Origin: Arthrobacter sp.
GTDB lineage: Bacteria; Actinomycetota; Actinomycetes; Actinomycetales; Micrococcaceae
Assembly: GCA_029257465.1 (NCBI GenBank)
Contig: JARIBG010000099.1
Coordinates: 1 to 37,582 of the forward strand
Length of the DNA stretch: 37,582 nt
Direction of reading: 5' to 3'
Part shown: piece by piece, positions 8,040 to 15,784 of the stretch
Position numbering within the stretch: position 1 is the first letter of the stretch
Layout of the letters: the number at the start of each line of letters is the position of its first letter
The notes under the pieces: generated by a model
Databases searched by the model: none
Seen by the model: the letters and a program-made list of their open reading frames with translations, nothing else
Told to the model about the DNA's origin: nothing
Position numbers and translations under genes: made by a program

Positions 8040-9008
8040 ATGCCCACCAGCGCTGCGCCGTCCCCGCGCCCCTTCCTTCCCGGCGAGACACCGGAGTTCT
8101 ACCTGCCATCGGAACCGCCCGCCGGAGCCACCGATGCCCCGGCTGAAACCGGAGCCTCGGCGCGTCGATCGCACCGCAGGGGCGGCTACCCGCCGCTGCC
8201 GCAGCCGCTGCCCGTCCCGGTGATCGACAACCACACGCACTTCGACTTCCCCGATGGAGCGGTCGCGGTGTCGATCGAGCAGGCACTCGATGCCGCGGAG
8301 GCCGCAGGGGTCACCCGGGCGGTGCAGGTGGGCACCGATCTGGTGTCGTCGCGCTTCACGGCCGGCGTCGTCGCACAGGACCCCCGTCTTCTCGGGGCGG
8401 TCGCGCTGCATCCCAACGAGGCACCCCTGCTCGCGGAGGCCGGCACGCTCGATCAGTCCCTCACGGAGATCGAGGAGCTCGCCACCGGTGAGCGCATCAG
8501 GGCCCTCGGGGAGACCGGGCTCGACTACTTCCGCACCGGGGAGGACGGCTGGGACAGTCAGCTGCTGTCCTTCCGCAGCCATCTCGATATTGCCAAGCGA
8601 CTGGGGAAGGCCCTGCAGATCCACGACCGCGACGCGCACGACGACGTCGTCGCCACCCTCCTGGCCGACGGCGCACCGGATCGGGTGGTGCTGCACTGCT
8701 TCTCGGGGGACGCGGAGCTGGCCCGCCGGTGCAACGAGCAGGGCTGGTACATGTCTTTCGCCGGAACACTGACCTTCAAGAACGCCGCGAATCTGCGTGA
8801 GGCCCTCCTGGTCGCCGATCCTGCGCTCGTACTCGTCGAGACCGACGCGCCCTTCCTGACGCCGCATCCACACCGCGGGCGCCCCAACGCCTCCTATGTC
8901 ATGCCGACCACCGTCCGGGCGATGGCGGAGATCCTCGACTCCCAGCTCGACCCGCTGTGCGCCCGCTTGACGAGGAACACAGAGGCGGTCTACGGACACT
9001 GGGGGTGA
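8040..9008 (+). CDS. tatD: TatD-family metal-dependent deoxyribonuclease
   Basis: A 322-aa TIM-barrel hydrolase. Metal ligands are visible: His65 and His67 in NHTHFDF, the glutamate in LGETGLDYF, the histidine in [17 protein letters not shown], and [14 protein letters not shown] near the end. TatD proteins are Mg-dependent exonucleases active on DNA, with proposed roles in DNA repair and D-aminoacyl-tRNA processing. The first 55 residues, rich in Pro and Ala, are an extension beyond the usual TatD start. The ATG at 8040 is supported by the -10 box 7 nt upstream, as for its neighbours. It leads a string of housekeeping genes, 46 nt before rsmA. Confidence 0.9.
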   Translation: MPTSAAPSPRPFLPGETPEFYLPSEPPAGATDAPAETGASARRSHRRGGYPPLPQPLPVPVIDNHTHFDFPDGAVAVSIEQALDAAEAAGVTRAVQVGTDLVSSRFTAGVVAQDPRLLGAVALHPNEAPLLAEAGTLDQSLTEIEELATGERIRALGETGLDYFRTGEDGWDSQLLSFRSHLDIAKRLGKALQIHDRDAHDDVVATLLADGAPDRVVLHCFSGDAELARRCNEQGWYMSFAGTLTFKNAANLREALLVADPALVLVETDAPFLTPHPHRGRPNASYVMPTTVRAMAEILDSQLDPLCARLTRNTEAVYGHWG

Positions 9009-9042
9009 GACGGCAGCGCTCCGGGACGCCCGTGCCGACCGA

Positions 9043-9048
9043 TACCAT
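9043..9048 (+). promoter_or_regulatory. -10 box of leaderless rsmA
   Basis: TACCAT lies 6 nt before the GTG at 9055. This matches the layout at the window's left-edge gene (TACCAT, 6 nt, GTGAGC). Confidence 0.45.
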
Positions 9049-9054
9049 GACACT

Positions 9055-9960
9055 GTGAGCACCCCCTCCACTGCAGGTCGGCCCGCACCCCTCCTCGGAG
9101 CAGCGGACATCCGCGCACTGGCGGCGGACCTGGGGGTCCGCCCCACCAAGACCCTCGGCCAGAACTTCGTGATCGACGGCAACACCATCCGCCGGATCGT
9201 CGCAGCCGCCCAGCTGGGGTCCGAGGAGACGGTCCTCGAGGTGGGGCCCGGGCTCGGGTCCCTCACCCTCGGTCTGCTCGACGCCGCCGAGCGCGTCGTC
9301 GCCGTCGAGATCGATCCCGTGCTGGCAGGAAAACTCCCCGACACCATCGCCCGTTGGCGGCCCGAGCGGGTCGCGGCCCTCGATGTGGTCCTCGCGGATG
9401 CACTCCGGGTGACGGCCCTGCCGCACGAGCCGACCGCACTCGTGGCCAATCTGCCGTACAACGTGGCCGTTCCCGTGGTCCTGAATCTCCTCGGGCGCTT
9501 CCCGTCGCTCCGGCACGGACTCGTCATGGTCCAGGACGAGGTGGCGGACAGGCTCGCCGCTCCTCCGGGATCGAGAACCTATGGCATCCCCTCCGCGAAG
9601 TCCGCCTGGTACTCGTCCATGACGAAGGCCGGCGTGATCGGCATGAACGTGTTCTGGCCGGCGCCCAGGATCGCTTCCGGCCTCGTGCGTTTCGTCCGGC
9701 GCGAACCCCCGACCACCCGCGCCTCCCGCGAGGAGGTCTTCGCCGTCGTCGACGCCGCCTTCGCCCAGCGCAGGAAGACGCTGCGCGCAGCGCTCGCCGG
9801 CTGGGCGGGATCCCCGGTACTCGCCGAACAGGCGCTGCGGGCCGCCGGGGTGGACCCGACCGCCAGGGGCGAAGTGCTGGACATCGCCGCGTTCGCGCGC
9901 ATCGCCGAGGCGCGGGTGCACGCGCCGGCCGAGGCGCAGAACGATGCCGGTACCGACTGA
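9055..9960 (+). CDS. rsmA: 16S rRNA (adenine(1518)-N6/adenine(1519)-N6)-dimethyltransferase
   Basis: RsmA (KsgA) dimethylates two adjacent adenines near the 3' end of 16S rRNA during 30S maturation. The 301-aa product shows [18 protein letters not shown], the SAM-binding [16 protein letters not shown], the acidic loop [10 protein letters not shown], and the catalytic NLPY motif in [14 protein letters not shown]. Length is normal. The GTG is placed by the leaderless promoter and by the conserved N-terminus. It lies between tatD and ispE, the common actinobacterial arrangement. A resuscitation-promoting factor gene, which sits before rsmA in some relatives, is absent. Confidence 0.95.
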   Translation: MSTPSTAGRPAPLLGAADIRALAADLGVRPTKTLGQNFVIDGNTIRRIVAAAQLGSEETVLEVGPGLGSLTLGLLDAAERVVAVEIDPVLAGKLPDTIARWRPERVAALDVVLADALRVTALPHEPTALVANLPYNVAVPVVLNLLGRFPSLRHGLVMVQDEVADRLAAPPGSRTYGIPSAKSAWYSSMTKAGVIGMNVFWPAPRIASGLVRFVRREPPTTRASREEVFAVVDAAFAQRRKTLRAALAGWAGSPVLAEQALRAAGVDPTARGEVLDIAAFARIAEARVHAPAEAQNDAGTD

Positions 9961-9970
9961 CCCGGTGGGC

Positions 9971-9976
9971 TAAATT
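9971..9976 (+). promoter_or_regulatory. -10 box of leaderless ispE
   Basis: TAAATT is followed by 7 nt and the ATG at 9984. It sits only 11 nt after the rsmA stop, so ispE appears to have its own promoter in addition to read-through from rsmA. Confidence 0.45.
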
Positions 9977-9983
9977 GGGAACC

Positions 9984-11012
9984 ATGGTTCCGGGCAGAAC
10001 AGTCGATCTCCGCTTGCGCGCGCGCTCCGTGCGGGTCCGCGCCCCGGGGAAGATCAACGTCGCGCTGCGGGTCGGACCACTGCGTGAGGATGGCTACCAC
10101 GGCATCGCCACCGTGTTCCTGGCCGTGTCCCTCTTCGAGGAGGTCACCGCGTTCCAGACAAGCGGCGACGGCGTCAGCGTGAGCGTCAACGGCAACGTCA
10201 GCGTCGATGGCTCCGGCGTCAACGGCTCCGGCCTCGGTCGTGTCGACGGCAGCGGAGCGCTCGAGCCGGCCCCCGGATCCGTTCCGCTGGACCGCACCAA
10301 TCTGGCCGTCAGAGCTGCCGAGCTGCTCGCGGAGGTCAGCCCGGGCCGCACCGGCGTTCACCTCGACATCACCAAGAGGGTTCCTGTCGCCGGCGGGATG
10401 GGCGGTGGGTCGGCCGATGCGGCTGCGGCGCTGCTCGCCTGCGATGCGCTCTGGGGCAGCGGCTTCTCGCGGGACGAACTCGCCAGGATCGCCGTCGACC
10501 TCGGTGCGGATGTGCCGTTCGCGCTCGTCGGCGGGACCGCCGTCGGGCTCGGAGTGGGCGACCGCCTGACCCCGGCCATCTCGAAGACACCCCTGCACTG
10601 GGTGCTGGTGAGCTCCGACGACGGACTCTCCACGCCCGAGGTCTACCGCACCCTCGACGCGATCAGGTTACGCGACGGTATCGAGGCCGATCCGCGCCCC
10701 GCGATCGACCCGGCGGTCCTCGGGATGATGCGCGCCGGCGATGCGCCGGGCCTCGCGCCCCTGCTCCACAACGACCTGCAGGAGGCGGCGCTCGAACTCG
10801 CGCCACGATTGCGAGATATCCTTGAGACGGGACAGGACGCCGGCGCCCTGGCCGGTATTGTCTCCGGATCCGGTCCCACGATCGCCTTTCTCACCCACAG
10901 CTCCGGCCACGCCGCCGAACTGCAGTCCCTCCTGGAAGCCGAGGGACTCCGGGCTCGTGCCGTGCACGGACCCGCACACGGCGCGCGGCTGGCGCCGGAG
11001 CCCGCGGGCTGA
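9984..11012 (+). CDS. ispE: 4-diphosphocytidyl-2-C-methyl-D-erythritol kinase
   Basis: IspE phosphorylates 4-diphosphocytidyl-methylerythritol in the MEP isoprenoid pathway. The 342-aa product is a GHMP kinase: VRAPGKINVALRVG at the N-terminus, the ATP-binding PVAGGMGGGSADAAAALLACDALW, and GIVSGSGPTIAFL near the C-terminus. Residues 62-98 form an insertion of low-complexity Ser/Val/Gly/Asn-rich sequence (SVSVNGNVSVDGSG and similar) not expected in the family. ATG 9984 is the only start next to the conserved N-terminus and follows a -10 box by 7 nt. The isoprenoid precursor supply also feeds the polyprenyl phosphate used by the sugar transferase at 28407, though that link is general. Confidence 0.93.
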   Translation: MVPGRTVDLRLRARSVRVRAPGKINVALRVGPLREDGYHGIATVFLAVSLFEEVTAFQTSGDGVSVSVNGNVSVDGSGVNGSGLGRVDGSGALEPAPGSVPLDRTNLAVRAAELLAEVSPGRTGVHLDITKRVPVAGGMGGGSADAAAALLACDALWGSGFSRDELARIAVDLGADVPFALVGGTAVGLGVGDRLTPAISKTPLHWVLVSSDDGLSTPEVYRTLDAIRLRDGIEADPRPAIDPAVLGMMRAGDAPGLAPLLHNDLQEAALELAPRLRDILETGQDAGALAGIVSGSGPTIAFLTHSSGHAAELQSLLEAEGLRARAVHGPAHGARLAPEPAG

Positions 11013-11037
11013 GTCCCCAAACGAAAGCAGTATCTCC

Positions 11038-12858
11038 TTGGCACATCTGATCGGCGCGGAGAATCTCGGCGTCGCCTTCGTCACCCGTACCATCCTGGAT
11101 TCGGTCTCCCTCGGCATCGAGGAGGGCGACCGCATCGGCGTCGTCGGCCGCAACGGCGACGGGAAGTCGACCCTGCTGCGCCTGCTGGCGCAGCGTAGTA
11201 CCCCCGACACGGGCCGCGTCACCAAGCGCCGCGACGTCTCCGTCGGCTATCTCGACCAGTCGGACGTGCTCGACGGCGATCTCGAGGTGGGCCGGGCTAT
11301 CGTCGGCGACCAGGCCGACCACGAGTGGGCCTCGAACCCCCGGATCCGCGACGTCATGGGCGGGCTCGTCTCCGAGGTGGACTGGCACGCCCGGGTCTCC
11401 TCGCTCTCCGGCGGACAGAAACGGCGGGTGGCGCTCGCGAAGCTGCTCATCGCGGACGACGACGTCATCATGCTCGACGAGCCCACCAACCACCTCGACG
11501 TGGAGGGCGTGGCCTGGCTCGCGCGTCATCTCAGGCAGCGCTGGCGGGCGAACGAGGGCGGCATGCTCGTGGTCACCCACGACCGCTGGTTCCTGGACGA
11601 GGTCTGCAACCATACGTGGGAGGTCCACGACGGCGTCGTCGACGACTTCGAGGGCGGTTATGCCGCCTACGTCCTGGCACGCGCCGAACGCGACCGCATG
11701 GCCTCCGTGGTCGAGTCCAAGCGCGTCCAGCTCGTCAAGAAGGAACTCGCCTGGCTCCGCCGGGGCGCTCCGGCGCGGACCGCGAAGCCGAAGTTCCGCA
11801 TCGAGGCGGCCAACGAGCTGATTGCCGACGTGCCGGAGCCGCGTGACTCCCTGGCGCTGAGCAAGATGGCCATGTCACGGCTCGGGAAGGACGTCCTGGA
11901 TCTCGAGGACGTCAGCCTGACGATCACGGACGGCGAGGGCCGGGAGCGCGAGCTCCTCGACAGGATCACGCTGCGCCTGGCTCCCGGGCAGCGCCTGGGT
12001 CTCGTCGGAGTCAACGGTTCCGGCAAGACCACGCTGCTGCGCCTGCTCAACGGTGACATCGCACCCACATCCGGGAAGTACAAGAGGGGCAAGACGGTTC
12101 AGACCGCCGTGCTGTCCCAGGAGGTCCGTGAGCTCGACGACGTCAGGGACAGCCGGGTCATCGAGGTCATCGAGTCCGAGAAGCGGGTCTTCGCCGTCGG
12201 TGGCAAGGAGGTCTCGGCCAGTCAGCTCGTGGAGCAGCTCGGCTTCACGAACGAGAAGCAGTGGACCCGGGTGAGTGAACTCTCCGGAGGTGAGCGACGT
12301 CGACTCCAGCTGCTGCGCTTGCTGGTGGGTGAGCCGAACGTCCTGATGCTCGACGAGCCCACGAACGATCTCGACACGGACACCCTCTCGGCCATCGAGG
12401 ACGTGCTGGACGGTTGGCCGGGCACCCTCGTGGTCGTCTCCCACGACCGCTACCTGCTGGAGCGTGTCACCGACTCGCAGATGGCGCTCCTCGGCGACGG
12501 GAAACTGCGCGACCTGCCCGGTGGTGTGGACCAGTATCTCGAGCTGCGCGAGGCCGCCGGGCCATTGACCGCCACCGGCAGGGCGGCCTCGCCGGCCGTC
12601 AGCGGCGGTTCGGGCGGCAGCTCGACCGAGGCGGAGCTTCGCCAGGCACGCAAGGACCTCACACGGATCGAGCGGCAGATCACGAAGGTGGACACGCAGA
12701 AGGGGAGGCTGCAGCAGCAGATGGAGGAGGCCGGCGGCGGCCATGACACCGACTTCAGCCACCTCGCCGGGATCAACGGGCGTTTGCAGGAGTTGCAGGC
12801 GGAGATCGAGGGTCTCGAGGCCCAGTGGATGGACGTAGCGGAGGTCCTGGGGGAGTAG
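11038..12858 (+). CDS. ABC-F family ATP-binding protein (Uup/EttA type)
   Basis: About 606 aa with two nucleotide-binding domains and no membrane segments. The first has Walker A GRNGDGKSTLL, signature LSGGQKRR and Walker B VIMLDEPTNHLD. The second has GVNGSGKTTLL, LSGGERRR and VLMLDEPTNDLD. A charged linker joins them, and a C-terminal coiled coil (ELRQARKDLTRIERQITKVDTQ) resembles Uup. ABC-F proteins act on the ribosome as translation factors or antibiotic protection factors; Uup-type members are also linked to DNA transposon excision. The TTG start at 11038 is chosen because homology begins immediately (LAHLIGAENLGVAF). No ATG or GTG precedes it in frame nearby, and the longer frame overlaps ispE. 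Confidence 0.88.
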   Translation: MAHLIGAENLGVAFVTRTILDSVSLGIEEGDRIGVVGRNGDGKSTLLRLLAQRSTPDTGRVTKRRDVSVGYLDQSDVLDGDLEVGRAIVGDQADHEWASNPRIRDVMGGLVSEVDWHARVSSLSGGQKRRVALAKLLIADDDVIMLDEPTNHLDVEGVAWLARHLRQRWRANEGGMLVVTHDRWFLDEVCNHTWEVHDGVVDDFEGGYAAYVLARAERDRMASVVESKRVQLVKKELAWLRRGAPARTAKPKFRIEAANELIADVPEPRDSLALSKMAMSRLGKDVLDLEDVSLTITDGEGRERELLDRITLRLAPGQRLGLVGVNGSGKTTLLRLLNGDIAPTSGKYKRGKTVQTAVLSQEVRELDDVRDSRVIEVIESEKRVFAVGGKEVSASQLVEQLGFTNEKQWTRVSELSGGERRRLQLLRLLVGEPNVLMLDEPTNDLDTDTLSAIEDVLDGWPGTLVVVSHDRYLLERVTDSQMALLGDGKLRDLPGGVDQYLELREAAGPLTATGRAASPAVSGGSGGSSTEAELRQARKDLTRIERQITKVDTQKGRLQQQMEEAGGGHDTDFSHLAGINGRLQELQAEIEGLEAQWMDVAEVLGE

Positions 12859-12971
12859 GGTTCCTGCCCGGAACTCCGGAAAGTGCCGCTGGGTCGCTGC
12901 CGGTCCGACTCCGTGGCAAACTGGATAACCGTGCGCAGGTGACGCCGGTAGCAGGGTGCACCACAGCACGG

Positions 12972-13043
12972 TCCGCCCTGGTGTAATGGCAGCACCCCAG
13001 CCTTTGGAGCTGTGGAGTATAGGTTCGAATCCTATGGGCGGAA
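12972..13043 (+). tRNA. tRNA-Gln (anticodon UUG)
   Basis: A full cloverleaf can be drawn. The seven-pair acceptor stem is TCCGCCC (12972-12978) with GGGCGGA (13036-13042). The anticodon loop CTTTGGA (13002-13008) has anticodon TTG at 13004-13006. The T-arm is ATAGG-TTCGAAT-CCTAT. The discriminator is A13043 and no CCA is encoded. The outermost anticodon-stem pair (12997 with 13013) is a C-U mismatch; the other four pair. It lies between the ABC-F gene and glmU. Confidence 0.95.
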
Positions 13044-13118
13044 CGGCGACAGCCCCGGTATCGCTGCCCCGCAGGACGCGGGACCGGCCAGCAGAGAATA
13101 GGCAGGAGTTCCCACGTC

Positions 13119-14633
13119 GTGAGCCCCCAGAGCGCAGATCCGACAGAACGGTCGCAGGGAACGGCGGGCGGGCCGGCGGCGGTGATCGTCCTGGCAGCCG
13201 GTGCGGGTACCCGGATGAAGTCGCGCACCCCCAAGATCCTGCACGGCATCGGGGGGCAGTCCCTGGTGGGACATGCGCTCCGTGCAGCGCGTGGCGTCGC
13301 ACCCCGGGACCTCGTCGTCGTCGTCCGCCACGAACGCGACCGCGTCGCGGAGCACGTGGCCGCCATCGACGACTCGGTGCTCCTGGTGGACCAGGACGAC
13401 GTCCCCGGGACCGGGCGTGCTGTCCAGGTGGCCCTCGACGCCCTCGATGGACGCGGTGGACCCACCGAGGGCACCGTCGTCGTCTCGTACGCCGATGTGC
13501 CGCTGCTGGAAGGTGCGACACTCCGTTCCCTCGTCGAGACCCATGAGCGGCAGGGCAACGCCGTCACGGTGCTCACCGCCGAACTCGACGATCCGACCGG
13601 CTACGGGCGGATCGTACGGGACGCAGACGGCACCGTCACCTCCATCGTCGAGCACAGGGACGCCGACGCCGACCAGCGGGCCATCGCGGAGGTCAACTCG
13701 GGGATCTACGCCTTCGACGCGGCAGCTCTCCGCTCCGGTCTCGGACGCATCGATGCCGACAACGCGCAGGGTGAGCTCTACCTCACCGATGTCCTCGGGG
13801 TTGCCCGTGCTGCCGGCGGCCGCGTGGCCGGTCTCGTCGTGGAGGATCGCTGGCAGGTGGAGGGGATCAACGACCGGGTGCAGCTGGCCGGTCTGGGAGC
13901 CGAACTGAACCGCCGGACCCTCGAGCGCTGGATGCGGGGCGGGGTCACCATCGTCGATCCGGCCAGCACCTGGATCGATGTCTCCGTCGAACTCGCCGAG
14001 GACGTGACGATCCTTCCCGGCACGCAGCTGCACGGCGGTACCACTGTTGCCCGGGACGCCGTGATCGGTCCCGATACCACCCTGACCGACGTCGTCGTCG
14101 CCGAGGGCGCCCACGTCCTCCGTACGCAGGGCAGCGGGGCGCGCATCGGGGCAGGTGCCAGTGTCGGTCCCTTCACCTTCCTCCGGCCGGGGACCGTGCT
14201 CGGGGAGGAGGGGAAGATCGGTGCCTTCTACGAGACGAAGAACGTCGTCGTCGGCCGCGGGTCGAAGCTCTCCCACCTGGGGTACGCGGGCGATACCGAG
14301 ATCGGTGAGTACACCAATATCGGCTGCGGCAACATCACCGCCAACTACGACGGCGTGAACAAGCACCGGACCTCGATCGGGTCCCACGTCCGGACGGGCT
14401 CCAACACCGTCTTCGTGGCACCGGTATCCATCGGAGACGGAGCCTATACGGGCGCCGGCGCCGTCGTCCGCGAGGATCTCCCCGCCGGCGCACTCGGGCT
14501 CAGCGTCCCGGTCCAGCGCACCATCGAGGGCTGGACCGAGTCCAGGCGGCCGGGCACTGCCGCGGCCGACGCGGCGCGATCCGCCACGGCAGCAGGTTTC
14601 CCAGCAGAACCAGACGAAGGCGGACAGGCATGA
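13119..14633 (+). CDS. glmU: bifunctional UDP-GlcNAc pyrophosphorylase / glucosamine-1-phosphate N-acetyltransferase
   Basis: GlmU acetylates GlcN-1-P and then transfers UMP to give UDP-GlcNAc, the precursor for peptidoglycan and many surface polymers. In the 504-aa product the N-terminal uridylyltransferase has VIVLAAGAGTRMKSRTPKIL (residues about 23-42). The C-terminal left-handed beta-helix acetyltransferase domain includes GPFTFLRPGTVLGEEGKIGAFYETKN and NIGCGNITANYDGVNKH. The GTG start is preceded by AGGAG (13104-13108), 10 nt away. Its stop overlaps the prs start (ATGA at 14630), so the two are coupled. The last 40 residues are Ala- and Pro-rich. Confidence 0.95.
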   Translation: MSPQSADPTERSQGTAGGPAAVIVLAAGAGTRMKSRTPKILHGIGGQSLVGHALRAARGVAPRDLVVVVRHERDRVAEHVAAIDDSVLLVDQDDVPGTGRAVQVALDALDGRGGPTEGTVVVSYADVPLLEGATLRSLVETHERQGNAVTVLTAELDDPTGYGRIVRDADGTVTSIVEHRDADADQRAIAEVNSGIYAFDAAALRSGLGRIDADNAQGELYLTDVLGVARAAGGRVAGLVVEDRWQVEGINDRVQLAGLGAELNRRTLERWMRGGVTIVDPASTWIDVSVELAEDVTILPGTQLHGGTTVARDAVIGPDTTLTDVVVAEGAHVLRTQGSGARIGAGASVGPFTFLRPGTVLGEEGKIGAFYETKNVVVGRGSKLSHLGYAGDTEIGEYTNIGCGNITANYDGVNKHRTSIGSHVRTGSNTVFVAPVSIGDGAYTGAGAVVREDLPAGALGLSVPVQRTIEGWTESRRPGTAAADAARSATAAGFPAEPDEGGQA

Positions 14634-15610
14634 GCGAGATCACGGCACGCGGCGAGAAGAAACTGGTCCTGGCTTCCGGGCGCGCCCATCCTGAACTGGC
14701 CGAGGAGATCGCCTCCTGGCTCGGCACCGAGCTGCTCCCGGTCTCGGCCTACGACTTCGCGAACGGTGAGATCTACGTGCGCTCCGGGGAGAGCGTCCGC
14801 GGCACGGACGTCTTCGTGATCCAGGCGCATCCGGCCCCGCTCAACAACTGGCTGATGGAACAGCTGATCATGGTGGACTCGCTCAAACGTGCCTCGGCGA
14901 AGCGCATCACCGTCGTCTCGCCCTTCTACCCCTATGCGAGGCAGGACAAGAAGGGGCGCGGCCGCGAACCGATCTCGGCCCGTCTGGTCGCGGACATGTA
15001 CAAGACGGCAGGCGCGAATCGGCTCATGTCCGTGGATCTTCACACCTCCCAGATCCAGGGCTTCTTCGACGGCCCCGTCGATCACCTGATGGCCATCCCG
15101 CTGCTCGCGGACTACATCCGCACCAGGGTCGACGCCGAGAACATCACGGTGGTCTCGCCCGACACCGGTCGGGTCCGCGTGGCCGAGCAGTGGGCTGAGC
15201 GGCTCGGTGGTGCACCGCTGGCCTTCGTGCACAAGAGCAGGGATCTGACCATGCCCAATCAGGCGGTGTCAAAGCAGGTGGTGGGGCAGGTCGAGGGGCG
15301 CACCTGTGTCCTCATCGACGACATGATCGACACCGGCGGAACCATCTCGGGGGCCGTGCAGGTCCTGAAGAACGCCGGGGCCAAGGACGTCATCATCGCC
15401 GCCACGCACGCCGTGTTCTCCGATCCCGCGGCCCGCCGGCTCGCCGAGTCCGGGGCCCGGGAAGTGGTGGTCACGAACACCCTGCCCATTCCCTCGGAGA
15501 AGCGCTTCCCGCAGTTGACGGTCCTCTCGATCGCACCGCTGATCGCTCGCGCCATCCGCGAGGTGTTCGACGACGGCTCGGTCACCAGCCTGTTCGACGG
15601 CATCGCCTGA
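14630..15610 (+). CDS. prs: ribose-phosphate pyrophosphokinase
   Basis: Makes phosphoribosyl pyrophosphate from ribose 5-phosphate and ATP, for nucleotide, histidine and tryptophan synthesis; in actinobacteria PRPP also feeds decaprenyl-phosphate arabinose. The 326-aa product has the class I features: FANGEIYVRSGESVRGTDVF, the PFYPYARQDKKGRGREPISAR loop, and the PRPP-binding VLIDDMIDTGGT motif. It starts at the ATG overlapping the glmU stop. It is the last gene of the housekeeping block before the first LAL regulator pair. Confidence 0.96.
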   Translation: MSEITARGEKKLVLASGRAHPELAEEIASWLGTELLPVSAYDFANGEIYVRSGESVRGTDVFVIQAHPAPLNNWLMEQLIMVDSLKRASAKRITVVSPFYPYARQDKKGRGREPISARLVADMYKTAGANRLMSVDLHTSQIQGFFDGPVDHLMAIPLLADYIRTRVDAENITVVSPDTGRVRVAEQWAERLGGAPLAFVHKSRDLTMPNQAVSKQVVGQVEGRTCVLIDDMIDTGGTISGAVQVLKNAGAKDVIIAATHAVFSDPAARRLAESGAREVVVTNTLPIPSEKRFPQLTVLSIAPLIARAIREVFDDGSVTSLFDGIA

Positions 15611-15613
15611 GGG

Positions 15614-15637
15614 CTGCGGGGCCAGGTAGTCCCGCAG
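15614..15637 (+). terminator. hairpin after prs, possible terminator
   Basis: CTGCGGG (15614-15620) pairs perfectly with CCCGCAG (15631-15637) over a 10-nt loop, 3 nt after the prs stop codon. No T-run follows, as is often the case in high-GC actinobacteria. Confidence 0.4.
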
Positions 15638-15701
15638 GGCGAAGCGAGTAGGCGATGACCGGCATACGTAGCAGATCAGGGTAGATCCCGGTCACGGAAC
15701 C

Positions 15702-15743
15702 GTAGTGCCCACTCGTGCCACGTCTCGATCGTCTTCCTACGCT
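15702..15743 (+). promoter_or_regulatory. LAL-cluster promoter box A (before the first LAL pair)
   Basis: GTAG-tgc-CCAC-TCGTG at 15702-15717, then 20 nt, then the -10 box TACGCT at 15738-15743. There is no -35 consensus. An extra half-site-like CACGG lies 4 nt upstream, and an inverted CGAGTAG is at 15645-15651. The transcription start is expected near 15750, about 35 nt before the LAL1 ATG. Confidence 0.65.
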
Positions 15744-15784
15744 TCTCGGCAAGGAATCAGCACACGCTGGGAAGCCGGTCTCGT

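Noticed and set aside
11875..13521. 548-codon open frame on the minus strand
   Set aside because: It crosses the ABC-F gene, the tRNA-Gln gene and the start of glmU, so it cannot be a real gene.
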